A DNA stretch of 34,084 nucleotides from Chitinophagaceae bacterium T5-Br10_B2g13 (GCA_001564065.1 LKNA01000032.1:1-34084), one strand, 5' to 3'; shown: positions 1-10,129, numbered from the stretch's first letter. Translations and numbers: made by a program. The notes: a model not told the origin generated them from the letters alone.

Positions 1-521
1 ATAGCCCATGTTCTGTATGATCTTTAAAGGTTCATCTTTGAGTAGATGGCTCCTAAAAAAATCAAACTGGTGCTCAACTCCGAATGGTATTTGCAGGACT
101 AATTCACCGTGTTTCTCCACTGGTAAATGTGGTGAATACTAATGGACTTAGGTGAGGAATACTCGTGAACCTCGACACTCAATAATGTATTTCTGATTTA
201 ATAATGCTTTAAAAAATGTAATATTACAGCTTTCACTGAAGCTTTGTGTAACCATGAAATGGATACTTTTCTGAAAATTCTCCGTAATGAACAATCGAAC
301 ATAGTGGTTTTTGATGCCTGAGATATAAAATTTAAATTTAATTATTAAAAATAGAGTAGAAATTACATTTCAATGACTCTTTTATTATGAAGCTAGATTA
401 ACAATCAATTAAACAGATCAGCAACAAATTTTTGGAAGCGCTTTGTTAATGTTGGATGAAGGTTCAAATAAGCATAATAGGTTTCAGAAGATTTTTTGTT
501 GAACAATCGGAGGTTAGCACA
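1..521. other. AT-rich leader upstream of the SusC-type gene; no gene seen
   Basis: No convincing coding region was found in either strand. The stretch is AT-rich and holds the control region of the SusC/SusD/sulfatase run. A weak Bacteroidota-style promoter can be suggested: TTTG at 243-246, then 17 bases, then TACTTTTC at 264-271. The spacer is short for the known TTTG/TAnnTTTG consensus, so this is only a hint. An AAGCGCTT palindrome lies near the gene and is listed separately. Confidence 0.5.
434..445. promoter_or_regulatory. AAGCGCTT palindrome, candidate LacI-type operator upstream of susC
   Basis: GGAAGCGCTTTG contains the perfect palindrome AAGCGCTT (436-443), about 78 bases before the chosen susC start. 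Operators of LacI-family regulators often have a central CG inside such a core (known of the family). The same core occurs twice upstream of the sigma factor (30751-30773). No LacI-type regulator is encoded in this window, so the binding protein is unknown. Confidence 0.35.
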
Positions 522-3500
522 ATGGTGAAACGTTACAATGGAAAAATATTAAACTATCTTCTGCTGGCGAGCTTGCTTATTGGTTTGCAGCTTGTTTTTT
601 GCTCAGTATCGTTTGCGCAGAATACGGTTTCTGGCACAGTTACGGATGCCGGTACCGGAGAGCCACTACCAGGTGTGAATATAGTGATTGAAGGTACAGC
701 AAGTGGGACTTCAACGGATGCGAATGGTACGTATGAATTAACTGTACCTTCATTGAATGAGACTCTAATTTTTTCGTATATCGGATATCAAAGGCAAGAA
801 GTTCCTATTGAAGGTAGAACTACCCTTGATATAGTTTTGCAATCAGAGGCACAATTATTTGGAGATGAATTGGTTGTTGTAGGCTACACAAGGCAACGGG
901 CAGCAACGATTTCAGGTGCTGTAGGATCTATTTCAAGTGAAGATTTAACAAACGTAAGTGCAACAAATACGGCTTCCTTATTGCAAGGGCGAGTTTCAGG
1001 TGTCACTGTTACAAGTGGCGGTGGTGCACCTGATGCAGAAGCTACAGTAGTAATTAGAGGAACTGGCACTTTTGGTAATGATCAGCCGCTATATGTTATT
1101 GATGGTATGATTACCAATACAATGTCTTTTATCAATCCAAGCGACATTGAGTCAATTGAAGTATTAAAAGATGCATCTACTGCAGCAATTTATGGAAACA
1201 GAGCTGCAAATGGTGTAGTTATAGTAACTACTAAACGCGGAGATGATATGCCAGGCGTCAGGGTTAATTTTAACAGTAGTATAGGTGGCCAAACTCCAAC
1301 AAATACTTATGATTTCTTGAATGCTAGACAATACGCAGATCATAATAACAGGATGAGAGACAATGATGGACTTCCAAGAGCTCCAGCATATACTGCAGAA
1401 AATTTTGATCCTTCCATTGACACGGATTGGCAAGATGTGCAATTGAATAATTTTACAGAAGCCACTGTCGCTAGAAATAATTTGGCTCTCTCAACAGGTA
1501 CTGAAAATTCAAGTTACTTTTTATCTCTTGAATATTTAAATAGATTAGGCTTGGTAAAAGAGGCAGATTTTCAACGATACGGTTTACGATTGAATTCTGA
1601 TTTTTATTTTGATCGATTTACGGTTACTCAATCCATATCAGCTTCAAGAGAAATAAACAATCCAAACATTTTTTTTGGGAGAGAACGGGGAGCATTACCG
1701 GTTATACCTGTATATGATGAGAATAATTTAGGGGGATTTGCAGGTGTTGACCCTTCTTTCCATGGAGTAGCAAGAGGTATTAATTGGTATGGTGTATCAG
1801 TATTAAATGATCAGGAGATAATTACTGATAGAGTATTAGGAAATATTCAAACTACTTATGATATAGGAAGAGGTTTTGAATATAATCTAAATGTTGGCAT
1901 TAACTATGGAATGATTGATAATGTAAATTTTATGCCTGCTTTTTTCCAAAGTAGATCTCAAGAAGCATTTAATGACAATGCGAACCTCACTGAAAGTGCA
2001 AATAGAACCATAGGGGTATTAATTGAAAATACAGTGAATTATTTTAATATAATTGGTAATCATGAGTTGGATATTTTAGTGGGATATACTCAGGAAAATA
2101 ACAGAACTCGAACAGCATCCGTTTCTGCTACAAATTTTCCTAATAACAGTTTGAGAACGATAGATGCTGCTTTTGAAATCAACAATGCAAGTGGATCTCT
2201 TTTTAGGAATGTACTTCAATCAGGACTTGGTCGTGTAGGTTATAATTATGATAATAGATATTTATTAACCGGAACCTTTAGAGCAGATGGCTCATCGAGA
2301 TTTGCAGAGGGTAATAGATGGGGTTACTTCCCATCCGGATCTATTGGATGGCGTATCAGTGAAGAAGCGTTTGCTCCTGATTTCTTTGATGAATTAAGAA
2401 TTAGGGCCAGTTATGGGCAACTTGGCTCTCAGAATATTGCAGATTTTGCAACTATATCGGGTTTAAATATAAATGCTGATTATTTTTTCGCTGGTGGAGT
2501 ACAAAGTGGCACGGCATTAACTAATCTTAGCAATCCAGATGTAGTTTGGGAGACTTCAACAAACTTAAATTTTGGGCTAGACATTGCATTTTTAAACAAT
2601 AGTATATCACTTAGTATGGATTATTTTGACAATCGATCAGATGGTATACTGGTTGAGGTGCCAATGCCAGTTTTTGGAGGTGTCGGTTCAAGTGTACTAA
2701 CAAATGCAGCTGAAGTTAAAAATAACGGATTGGAATTTGTTGGCTCATATATTAGTCAACCAAGGTCTGATTTCAGTTACTCAATTACTGGTAATTTCAG
2801 TATTGTACGCAATGAGGTTTTAAAATTAGGTGAAGGTGTGAATCCTATTTCTGGTGGTAACTTTACCCAACAAGGGTTTCTAGCAACTCGAACTGCACCA
2901 GGAAGGCCAATAGGTGGTTTCTATGGATTTGTAGTAGACGGTATATATCAAAATCAGGAAGAAATAGATGCTGATGGGCGTGCAAATGCACAACCGGGTG
3001 ATTTCAGATTTAGAGATATAAACGGAGACGGGCAACTGACTGATGCTGATCGCACCTTTATAGGGGACCCTCATCCTGATTTTGAATATGGTTTAAGTTT
3101 CAATGGGTTCTATAAAAACCTTGATTTTAATCTGTTTATTCAAGGCGTGCAGGGAAATGACGTGTGGAATTCAAAAAAGTTTCATTTTATGTTGGATAAT
3201 GCGGGAGGAAATAAAATTACTGATGTTTTGGATTCATGGACTTTGGAAAATCGAGATACAAATGTTCCTAGAGCTACATTTACGGATCCTGCCAACAATA
3301 AACGGCCTTCAACATTTTTCGTAGAAGATGGTTCTTATCTTCGTGTAAAGAACTTACAGGTTGGATACACCCTGCCTAGTTCAGTCATTCAAAGTTTAAG
3401 CGGGGTTGCTGCATTAGATAGCGTCAGATTCTATTTTAGCGGATCGAATTTATTTACAATAACAGGTTATAGTGGGTTCGACCCAGAAATCGGCAGGAAT

Positions 3501-3599
3501 AGTGGTTTCAGAAATACCGGACTATTTGGTCAAGGTGTTGATACAAATGCGCATCCTCAGCCAAGAACACTTATTGTTGGTATTGATATATCATTCTGA
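522..3599 (+). CDS. SusC/RagA-family TonB-dependent outer-membrane receptor
   Basis: This is an outer-membrane beta-barrel that imports oligosaccharides using TonB energy, working with the SusD-like lipoprotein encoded next. The open frame runs from 456, but the ATG at 522 is preferred: a GGAGG-like site lies just before it, and it puts a normal signal peptide first (MVKRYNGK, a hydrophobic stretch, then SFAQ). Counting from 522, a carboxypeptidase-regulatory-like domain covers about residues 34-108. The plug domain follows to about 240 and includes VVVGY, RGTGTFG and PLYVIDG. The rest is the TonB-dependent barrel, ending in the usual terminal Phe (GIDISF). At 1025 residues the length is normal for the family. 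The susD-like gene starts 36 bases after the stop, so an operon is likely. The substrate is not visible from the sequence; the sulfatase downstream suggests a sulfated glycan. Confidence 0.95.
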   Translation: MVKRYNGKILNYLLLASLLIGLQLVFCSVSFAQNTVSGTVTDAGTGEPLPGVNIVIEGTASGTSTDANGTYELTVPSLNETLIFSYIGYQRQEVPIEGRTTLDIVLQSEAQLFGDELVVVGYTRQRAATISGAVGSISSEDLTNVSATNTASLLQGRVSGVTVTSGGGAPDAEATVVIRGTGTFGNDQPLYVIDGMITNTMSFINPSDIESIEVLKDASTAAIYGNRAANGVVIVTTKRGDDMPGVRVNFNSSIGGQTPTNTYDFLNARQYADHNNRMRDNDGLPRAPAYTAENFDPSIDTDWQDVQLNNFTEATVARNNLALSTGTENSSYFLSLEYLNRLGLVKEADFQRYGLRLNSDFYFDRFTVTQSISASREINNPNIFFGRERGALPVIPVYDENNLGGFAGVDPSFHGVARGINWYGVSVLNDQEIITDRVLGNIQTTYDIGRGFEYNLNVGINYGMIDNVNFMPAFFQSRSQEAFNDNANLTESANRTIGVLIENTVNYFNIIGNHELDILVGYTQENNRTRTASVSATNFPNNSLRTIDAAFEINNASGSLFRNVLQSGLGRVGYNYDNRYLLTGTFRADGSSRFAEGNRWGYFPSGSIGWRISEEAFAPDFFDELRIRASYGQLGSQNIADFATISGLNINADYFFAGGVQSGTALTNLSNPDVVWETSTNLNFGLDIAFLNNSISLSMDYFDNRSDGILVEVPMPVFGGVGSSVLTNAAEVKNNGLEFVGSYISQPRSDFSYSITGNFSIVRNEVLKLGEGVNPISGGNFTQQGFLATRTAPGRPIGGFYGFVVDGIYQNQEEIDADGRANAQPGDFRFRDINGDGQLTDADRTFIGDPHPDFEYGLSFNGFYKNLDFNLFIQGVQGNDVWNSKKFHFMLDNAGGNKITDVLDSWTLENRDTNVPRATFTDPANNKRPSTFFVEDGSYLRVKNLQVGYTLPSSVIQSLSGVAALDSVRFYFSGSNLFTITGYSGFDPEIGRNSGFRNTGLFGQGVDTNAHPQPRTLIVGIDISF

Positions 3600-3634
3600 A
3601 ATTTTAAACAAAAGTAAAAATAATGGAATAAATT

Positions 3635-5188
3635 ATGTATACATCTATAGATTTTAATTTGAAAAAAGTAGTTTTATTTATTAGTGCTACTTTCATGTTA
3701 TTAACAATGAATACATGCACTGATGCCGATCTGAATGTCACTAATCCAAATCAACTCACTCCTGATACCTTTTGGCAGTCAGCTGAAGATGCAGAACAAG
3801 GATTAGTAAGTGTTTACGGTCCATTAACTGTGATTCAGAGTTGGGGTAGAATGATGGGAGCAATTTTAACCATTCATCGATCGGATATCGTAGATACAAA
3901 ATCTCAACCAAATGTGTATGATATTGGAACGTTTACACTAACATCGAATGATGCCAGAGTCAATGAAGGTTGGTCGCAGCTAAATGCAATTGTAGCAAGA
4001 GCTAATCAGGTAATTGTTAATGTTCCTGAAATTAATATGGATGACAATAGAAAATCAGAAATTATTGGTGAAGCACATTATTTAAGGGGTTTGGCCCATT
4101 TTTACTTACTTAATATGTGGAGGAATATTCCTCTCATGACAGAACCTGTAAATAGGGTTGAAGATTTAGATGTTGGGCAGGCTACTCCCGATGAAGTATG
4201 GGAAAATATTATTTTCGATTTTCTACGTGCACAGGATTCATTACCAGAATCATGGCCTGAGAGTGATGAGGGAAGAGCAACTTGGGGCGCAGCTACAGCT
4301 ATGTTGGGCAAATCATACTTGTACAGAGAGAATTGGACTGCTGCAGCGGAAGAGTTTAAAAAAATAATTGATTCTAACATTTATCAACTTACTGAAAATT
4401 ACCAGGATAATTTTTTGTCGGAGACAAATAACAATGTTGAATCTGTATTTGAATTACAATATCAAAGTACTCCCGATGGAAATTGGGGACCAAGTGGAAC
4501 GCCTAACCCTCAGAGAGGACAAGCTTGGGAGCCAGATATAGCTCCTCCTGGTTTTACAAGTCAGCAAAGTGTGGACATAAATCAATGGGTATTTGATTTG
4601 TTTATGCAAGAAGAAACCAATGCTGGAGAAATAGACCCTCGGGCATTTGCAACATTGCTTTGGAACTATCCGGGGGCAAGGGTTTACCAGGAAGACTTTG
4701 AAGAAGCAATGAGTGGTAATGACTTGGAAAAGGTTTTTGTAAGAAAATATTTAAATTTTGATCGAACAAGTTCTCTTACACCTGGAGGCTTTTCATATTC
4801 GGATAATAATTACCGAATGATAAGATATGCTGATGTATTATTGATGTATGCTGAAGCTGTAAATGAAGCAAACGGCCCCAATATAGAGGTATTTGATGCA
4901 ATAAATGAAGTGAGAAACAGAGCAGATATGCCCGGATTGTCTTCTAATCTGAATCAATCAGAATTGAGGGAAAGATTACGTGATGAGAGAGTATTGGAAT
5001 TAGCAATTGAAGGTCATCGTGTATTAGATTTAGTTAGGTGGGGCATAATGGCTGATAGATTTGAGAATAATCCCGATTTTCGTTCCAATGCGGGTATGAA
5101 CTTTGAGCGAGGCAAACATGAATATTTACCAATACCACAACAAGACATGGATTCTAATCCTAACTTGGTGCAAAATCCTGGTTATTAA
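3635..5188 (+). CDS. SusD/RagB-family glycan-binding outer-membrane lipoprotein
   Basis: This surface lipoprotein captures glycan and acts as the lid of the SusC transporter encoded just upstream. The N-terminus has a hydrophobic signal ending in a lipobox-like segment with Cys28 (MNTC), consistent with lipidation. The body has SusD/RagB features: an N-terminal TPR-like helical region with GEAHYLRGLAHFYL near residue 150, and the characteristic C-terminal RDERVLELAIEGHRVLDLVR stretch. Its 517 residues match the family. The gene sits 36 bases after the receptor gene and 26 bases before the sulfatase, so the three are probably co-transcribed. The bound glycan cannot be read from the sequence. 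Confidence 0.94.
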   Translation: MYTSIDFNLKKVVLFISATFMLLTMNTCTDADLNVTNPNQLTPDTFWQSAEDAEQGLVSVYGPLTVIQSWGRMMGAILTIHRSDIVDTKSQPNVYDIGTFTLTSNDARVNEGWSQLNAIVARANQVIVNVPEINMDDNRKSEIIGEAHYLRGLAHFYLLNMWRNIPLMTEPVNRVEDLDVGQATPDEVWENIIFDFLRAQDSLPESWPESDEGRATWGAATAMLGKSYLYRENWTAAAEEFKKIIDSNIYQLTENYQDNFLSETNNNVESVFELQYQSTPDGNWGPSGTPNPQRGQAWEPDIAPPGFTSQQSVDINQWVFDLFMQEETNAGEIDPRAFATLLWNYPGARVYQEDFEEAMSGNDLEKVFVRKYLNFDRTSSLTPGGFSYSDNNYRMIRYADVLLMYAEAVNEANGPNIEVFDAINEVRNRADMPGLSSNLNQSELRERLRDERVLELAIEGHRVLDLVRWGIMADRFENNPDFRSNAGMNFERGKHEYLPIPQQDMDSNPNLVQNPGY

Positions 5189-5214
5189 ATTGTGAAATTA
5201 AAAATATTTTAGAT

Positions 5215-6744
5215 ATGAAATATAGTTGTAAATACTTCAGTTTAGTCATAAAAGTAACGCTGCTATTACTTCATATAATCTTATTTGTTTCTATTGGAAA
5301 TTATGCTAATGCCCAGGAACAACCCAATATTGTATTTATTTTTGCTGATGATCTTGGGGACTATGATGTAGGGGCTTATGGTAATAGTGAAGTTCGCACT
5401 CCTAATATTGATGCACTTGCTAGTGAGGGAGTTATGTTTACTCGTGCCTATAATATGGGCTCTTGGAGCCCTGCTGTTTGTGTACCAAGCCGAACGATGT
5501 TAAATACTGGGCAGTTTGTTTGGAATGCACAACGCAACAGTGATGAAAATTATAGATCATGGCATGAAAATAATTATTTCTGGAGTAAAAGACTCGAGCA
5601 GGCTGGCTATAGCACCTATTTTACCGGTAAATGGCATGTGCCCGGTCTAGATCCAAATGACCTGTTTAACCATGTGGTTAATGTTCGTCCGGGCATGCCC
5701 AATCAGACTGAAACAGGGTACGACCGTCCTCATGAAGGGGAGGAAGATCTTTGGAATCCGTATAACCAGAAGTTTGAGGGGTTTTGGAGAGGAGGTATTC
5801 ATTGGTCGGAGGTACTCAGATATGATGCTATTAATTTTATTGAGTATGCTTCACATCAGGAACCCCCTTTTTTCATGTATTTGGCTTTCAATGCCCCTCA
5901 CGATCCCCGTCAGGCCCCAAGGGAGTTTGTCGACTCCTATGATCCGGAGGAACTGAATATTCCCATGAATTTTTTACCGGAATACCCCTATAAGAATCCG
6001 ATTGGTGCTGGTAGAACAGATGATAGATATAGACCTCATCCTCCAGGTACCTCTCAGGAGGTTCTGGACTCGAGTCGTTATTTAAGAGATGAGTGGCTTG
6101 CACCGTTTCCACGTACTGAGTATAATATTGGTGTTCACAGACAAGAGTTCTATGCAATAATATCTCATATGGATGCCCAGATTGGTCTTATTGTAAATAA
6201 ATTAGAAGCCAATGGATTGCTTGAAAATACCATCATTGTATTTACCGCTGACCATGGCCTCGCGGTTGGTCAGCATGGTCTTCTTGGAAAACAAAACATG
6301 TATGAACATTCTCTTAGAGTACCTTTTATCATGAAAGGTCCTGGTCTTCCTACCGGAGATATCAATGAATCTTCTATTTATCTTCAAGATATCGCCCCGA
6401 CTGTAATAGAACTAGCCGGAGGAGAGGTGCCAGAGGCGTATCAGTTTCAATCCTTACTTCCATTGATTCATGGTGAGTCTACTCAACATTATCCTGCCAT
6501 CTATGGTGCCTATCTGCAGAATCAGCGTGCTGTTGTGGAGTGGCCATATAAACTAATCTTATACCCGGATATTTCTAAGGTCCGTTTGTTTAATTTGTTC
6601 GAAGATCCGTATGAAATGGAAGATTTAGCTGAAAGACCAGATTCGGAGTCGATTATCCGCCGGCTTATGCATCGATTAACAAAATTACAACGTGATACAG
6701 GGGATGAATTGGATCTGCATACTTCTTTTTCTGAATGGATGTAA
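5215..6744 (+). CDS. secreted S1-type sulfatase (alkaline-phosphatase-like fold)
   Basis: This periplasmic or exported enzyme should remove sulfate esters from a glycan. A signal peptide ends around YANAQ (residue 34). The metal-site start is seen in FIFADDLG. The sulfatase signature C89-V-P-S-R carries the Cys that a formylglycine-generating enzyme converts to the catalytic residue in this family. Further family motifs are TGKWH, NAPHDPRQAP, and TADHGLAVGQHG followed by LLGKQNMYEHSLRVPFIMKG. Length is 509 residues, normal for family S1. The position directly after susC/susD suggests it trims the imported glycan. Rhamnose catabolic genes farther along make a sulfated rhamnose polymer an attractive but unproven substrate. 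The maturase is not in this window. Confidence 0.93.
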   Translation: MKYSCKYFSLVIKVTLLLLHIILFVSIGNYANAQEQPNIVFIFADDLGDYDVGAYGNSEVRTPNIDALASEGVMFTRAYNMGSWSPAVCVPSRTMLNTGQFVWNAQRNSDENYRSWHENNYFWSKRLEQAGYSTYFTGKWHVPGLDPNDLFNHVVNVRPGMPNQTETGYDRPHEGEEDLWNPYNQKFEGFWRGGIHWSEVLRYDAINFIEYASHQEPPFFMYLAFNAPHDPRQAPREFVDSYDPEELNIPMNFLPEYPYKNPIGAGRTDDRYRPHPPGTSQEVLDSSRYLRDEWLAPFPRTEYNIGVHRQEFYAIISHMDAQIGLIVNKLEANGLLENTIIVFTADHGLAVGQHGLLGKQNMYEHSLRVPFIMKGPGLPTGDINESSIYLQDIAPTVIELAGGEVPEAYQFQSLLPLIHGESTQHYPAIYGAYLQNQRAVVEWPYKLILYPDISKVRLFNLFEDPYEMEDLAERPDSESIIRRLMHRLTKLQRDTGDELDLHTSFSEWM

Positions 6745-6757
6745 TTAAAGAAATCAA

Positions 6758-6792
6758 CTTTATTAAAATAACCATGCCATTGTTTAATAAAG
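6758..6792. terminator. AT-rich inverted repeat after the sulfatase gene
   Basis: CTTTATTAAA (6758-6767) and its exact reverse complement TTTAATAAAG (6783-6792) flank a 15-base loop, starting 14 bases after the sulfatase stop. It could end the susC-susD-sulfatase transcript. The stem is all A/T except one pair and no clear T-run follows, so an operator or chance is also possible. Confidence 0.3.
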
Positions 6793-6934
6793 AAATATTA
6801 ATAACTCATTAAATCCGGGGTACGAAACTTATTAAAACATCAAAGTAGTAATCAGGATCACACAATCCCCATTCTTGAGCCGGTTTTTATTACTGACTTC
6901 TTCGTCTGGAGTCGGAATTCAAATTAAAGTACTT

Positions 6935-9900
6935 ATGAATAATTCTCTCTTTTTAACGAGTAACGACTATTTTAAACTTCTTTTAGCAACCGTCTTCTCA
7001 TTTTCTTTTCTCCAATGTACTCCGTCGGACCGGGATGTGATCGAACTCAGCCCGGATGACAGTATTGTACTGATCGGTAATAACCTGGGCTCACGAATGA
7101 TGTATTTCGGGAATTTCGAGACCGAGCTGCACATGCGCTACCCGGATCACTCGCTACTGATTCGCAACCAGAGCATTCCGGGCGATACCCCTGGCTTCCG
7201 CCCGCACTCCTCGCGAGACAATCCATGGGCATTTCCGGGAGCCGAGCAGTTTCATACAGATCTCGTTACCGACTCCGAAAGCCAATGGGGACATCTCAGC
7301 ACAGGCCACTTCCCCTTCCCGGATGAGTGGATCTCAAAGTTCAACCCGAATGTGCTGATTACTTTTTTTGGATATAATGAGTCATTTCGTGGTCCTGACG
7401 GTGTGGAAACGTTTCAAGCCGAACTGAACGCTTTCATCGAGCACAGTCTTGCCGAGCCCTACAATGACGGCGGTGATACCGAGCTGGTTCTGGTCTCACC
7501 GATCGCTTTTGAAGACCTCTCCGGTTATTACGATTTGTCCGACGGGGTCCGGGAGAATGAAAATCTGGAATTATATACTGAGGCTATGCGGGAAGTGGCC
7601 TCCCGTCATGAGATCTGGTTTGTGGATGTGTTTACCCCAACTCGTCAATGGTATCAGCAAAGTGATGAGCCGCTGACCATCGACGGATCCCAGCTCACTG
7701 AGCAGGGTTATGCCCGCTTCGGTGCGCTGCTGGCCGATGAGATTTTTGGCAACGCCCCGGTCCAGGCAGAATCTCACCGTGAACTGATTCATGCGGCTGT
7801 ACTGGATAAAAACTGGATGTGGCACCAGGACTACAAGATTCCCAACGGCGTTCACGCCTATGGACGGCGCTTTGAGCCGTTCGGCCCGGACAACTACCCG
7901 GCCGAGATCGAGAAGACTCGCCAAATGACCGAAATCCGCGACCGGGCGATCTGGCAGGCCGCACAGGGACAGGTCATGGATGTGGCGGCCGCAGACAGGG
8001 AGCAGACCATCGAACTGCCGCCGATCGAGTCCAATTTTGACCCGGACCGCCATGGCAACCCGGAGTACCTCTACGGGCAGGACGCCATCGAGCGGCTGAC
8101 GGTGCCAGAGGGTTACAGGATCGAGCTGTTTGCATCCGAGGAGGATTTCCCCGAATTGGCCAACCCGGTGCAGCTGTCCTTTGACACCCGGGGGAGGCTT
8201 TGGGTGGCGGTTATGCCCAGCTACCCGCACTACAAGCCTGGCGATGAGCGCCCGGACGACAAGCTGATTATCCTGGAGGATACCAGCGGAGACGGACGGG
8301 CCGACCAGGTGACCACGTTTGCCGACGGGCTGCACCTGCCGCTGGGCTTTGCCTTTGCCCCGGAAGGGGTATACGTCTCACAGGGCCCGAACCTGTTGCT
8401 GCTCACAGACACGACTGGCAACGACAGGGCCGACCGCACAGAAATTCTGTTAAGTGGGTTTGACGACCACGACACCCATCACGCCCACAGCGCCTACACG
8501 ATGGATCCGTCCGGGGCGATTTACATGGCCGAGGGCGTGTTTTTGCATACCAACGTGGAGACCTCCCGGGGGCCGGTGCGGGCGACCAACGGGGGTTTTT
8601 ACCGCTACGCCCCGCAGCGTGGGCACCTGGAGCGCACCGCCCAGTTGTCGATTCCCAACCCGTGGGGGATCGCCTTTGACGAGTGGGGCCAGCAGATCTT
8701 TGCGGTCACCTCCGGCCCGGACGTGCACTGGATGATGCCGGGGACCATTAAACCCCGCTACGGGGTGGCCAGCCCGAATTCACGCAACCTGATTGAGCCG
8801 GACCACCGGGTGCGGCCGACCTCGGGGCTGGAGTTTGTCTCCAGCCGGCATTTCCCTGATCATGTGCAGGGGGATTTCCTGATCAACAATACGATCGGCT
8901 TCCTGGGCACCAAGCAGCATACGCTGTCCGATGAAGGGACCGGCTATGCCAGTCGGCACCGCCAGGACCTGGTGGTCGGGGCCGACCCGAACTTCCGGCC
9001 GGTGGACATGGAGTTTGCCCCCGACGGGTCGCTCTACCTGGTCGACTGGCACAACGTGCTGATCGGCCACATGCAGCACAACGCCCGCGACCCGCTGCGC
9101 GACCACGTGCACGGACGCATTTACCGCATTACCTACCCGGAGCGCCCGCTCCTCGAGCCGGCCAGGGTGCACGATGCGAGCATAGAGGAGCTGTTTGAGA
9201 ACCTCAGGCTTCCGGAGCTGCGTACCCGCGAGCGCACGCGGCTGGAGCTGCGGGGCCGCGTCGCCGGCCAGGTGCTGAGTTACCTGCAAACCTGGGTGGA
9301 CAACCTGGATCAGGCCGGTGAGCGCTACGAACACCACCTGCTGGAAGCGCTCTGGGTGAGCTGGGGGCTGAATCGGGTGGATGAAACCCTTTTGCGGCGA
9401 CTGCTCAATGCTGATGACTACCGGGCCCGGGCGGCGGCCGTCCGGGTGCTGCGCTACGCGGGCCACCAGGTAGCGGACCAGCCGGAGCTGCTGGCCCAGG
9501 CGGCCGGGGACCCTCACGGGCGGGTACGCCTGGAGGCGATCGTAGCAGCCTCGTGGCTGGAGATCGACCAGGGCATGGCGGTGCTCAATGAAGCGGCCGG
9601 CCACCCGCTCGACGACTGGATGGACCAGGCCTACCAGGCGGCGATGGCGCACCTGGTGGGTGAGCCGCCGGCCGACCTTGCAGAAGAAGAGGTGGATGTG
9701 GAGATGGCCGACGCCGAGCTGGAGCTCTACCTGCAGGGGCGGGAGATCTACGGCCGGGACGGCTATTGCGGGACCTGCCACGGAGCGGACGGGCAGGGGC
9801 TGACGGCGGCCGGGTTTCCTCCGCTGGCCGGAACGCGGTGGGTCAACGGAGACCCCGATCGGCTGATTAAGCTGACGCTGCACGGGCTGGCGGGCCCGAT

Positions 9901-10129
9901 GGAAGTGCTGGGCCGGGAGTATCCGGGGAGCGTGCCGATGACCCCGTTCCGGGGCCTGCTGGATGATGAGGAGGTAGCCGCGGTGCTGACCTACGTGCGC
10001 AACTCTTTCGGCAACCAGGCGTCGGTGATCACCGAAGACCAGGTGCACCGGGTGAGAGAGGCGACCAGCGGCCGGAGCGGCTTCTATAGCCCGCAGGAAC
10101 TGCTCGGGGAACACCCGCTGGAAGAGTGA
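6935..10129 (+). CDS. multidomain lipoprotein: SGNH-like, PVC-type sorbosone-dehydrogenase-like propeller, HEAT-like, cytochrome c
   Basis: The frame is open from a TTG at 6875, but ATG 6935 starts a clear lipoprotein signal (hydrophobic run ending FLQC), giving 1064 residues. Residues ~38-270 resemble the SGNH-hydrolase-like domain fused to PVC-type dehydrogenases. The nucleophile region reads GNNLGSR instead of GDS, and the last block reads IDGSQLTEQGY with Gln where His is usual, so hydrolase activity is doubtful. FGYNES preserves the Asn block. Residues ~385-725 form a beta-propeller of the membrane-bound dehydrogenase type (EGYRIELFAS, HHAHSAYTMDPSG, DMEFAPDGSLYLVDWHN). HEAT-like helices follow to ~920. 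A C-terminal cytochrome c has C945-G-T-C948-H949 and a likely distal Met at 1002. Probable role: exported sugar or alcohol oxidation passing electrons to a heme. GC content is far above that of its neighbours, highest at the 3' end, which suggests transfer. Confidence 0.88.
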   Translation: MNNSLFLTSNDYFKLLLATVFSFSFLQCTPSDRDVIELSPDDSIVLIGNNLGSRMMYFGNFETELHMRYPDHSLLIRNQSIPGDTPGFRPHSSRDNPWAFPGAEQFHTDLVTDSESQWGHLSTGHFPFPDEWISKFNPNVLITFFGYNESFRGPDGVETFQAELNAFIEHSLAEPYNDGGDTELVLVSPIAFEDLSGYYDLSDGVRENENLELYTEAMREVASRHEIWFVDVFTPTRQWYQQSDEPLTIDGSQLTEQGYARFGALLADEIFGNAPVQAESHRELIHAAVLDKNWMWHQDYKIPNGVHAYGRRFEPFGPDNYPAEIEKTRQMTEIRDRAIWQAAQGQVMDVAAADREQTIELPPIESNFDPDRHGNPEYLYGQDAIERLTVPEGYRIELFASEEDFPELANPVQLSFDTRGRLWVAVMPSYPHYKPGDERPDDKLIILEDTSGDGRADQVTTFADGLHLPLGFAFAPEGVYVSQGPNLLLLTDTTGNDRADRTEILLSGFDDHDTHHAHSAYTMDPSGAIYMAEGVFLHTNVETSRGPVRATNGGFYRYAPQRGHLERTAQLSIPNPWGIAFDEWGQQIFAVTSGPDVHWMMPGTIKPRYGVASPNSRNLIEPDHRVRPTSGLEFVSSRHFPDHVQGDFLINNTIGFLGTKQHTLSDEGTGYASRHRQDLVVGADPNFRPVDMEFAPDGSLYLVDWHNVLIGHMQHNARDPLRDHVHGRIYRITYPERPLLEPARVHDASIEELFENLRLPELRTRERTRLELRGRVAGQVLSYLQTWVDNLDQAGERYEHHLLEALWVSWGLNRVDETLLRRLLNADDYRARAAAVRVLRYAGHQVADQPELLAQAAGDPHGRVRLEAIVAASWLEIDQGMAVLNEAAGHPLDDWMDQAYQAAMAHLVGEPPADLAEEEVDVEMADAELELYLQGREIYGRDGYCGTCHGADGQGLTAAGFPPLAGTRWVNGDPDRLIKLTLHGLAGPMEVLGREYPGSVPMTPFRGLLDDEEVAAVLTYVRNSFGNQASVITEDQVHRVREATSGRSGFYSPQELLGEHPLEE

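Noticed and set aside
6875-6934. TTG start of the fusion lipoprotein at 6875
   Set aside because: ATG 6935 begins a compact lipoprotein signal ending in FLQC; the extra 20 residues would displace the signal peptide.
8780-10114. 444-codon open frame on the minus strand
   Set aside because: It lies wholly inside the GC-rich fusion gene, has the Arg/Pro/His-rich composition of an antisense shadow and shows no family motif.
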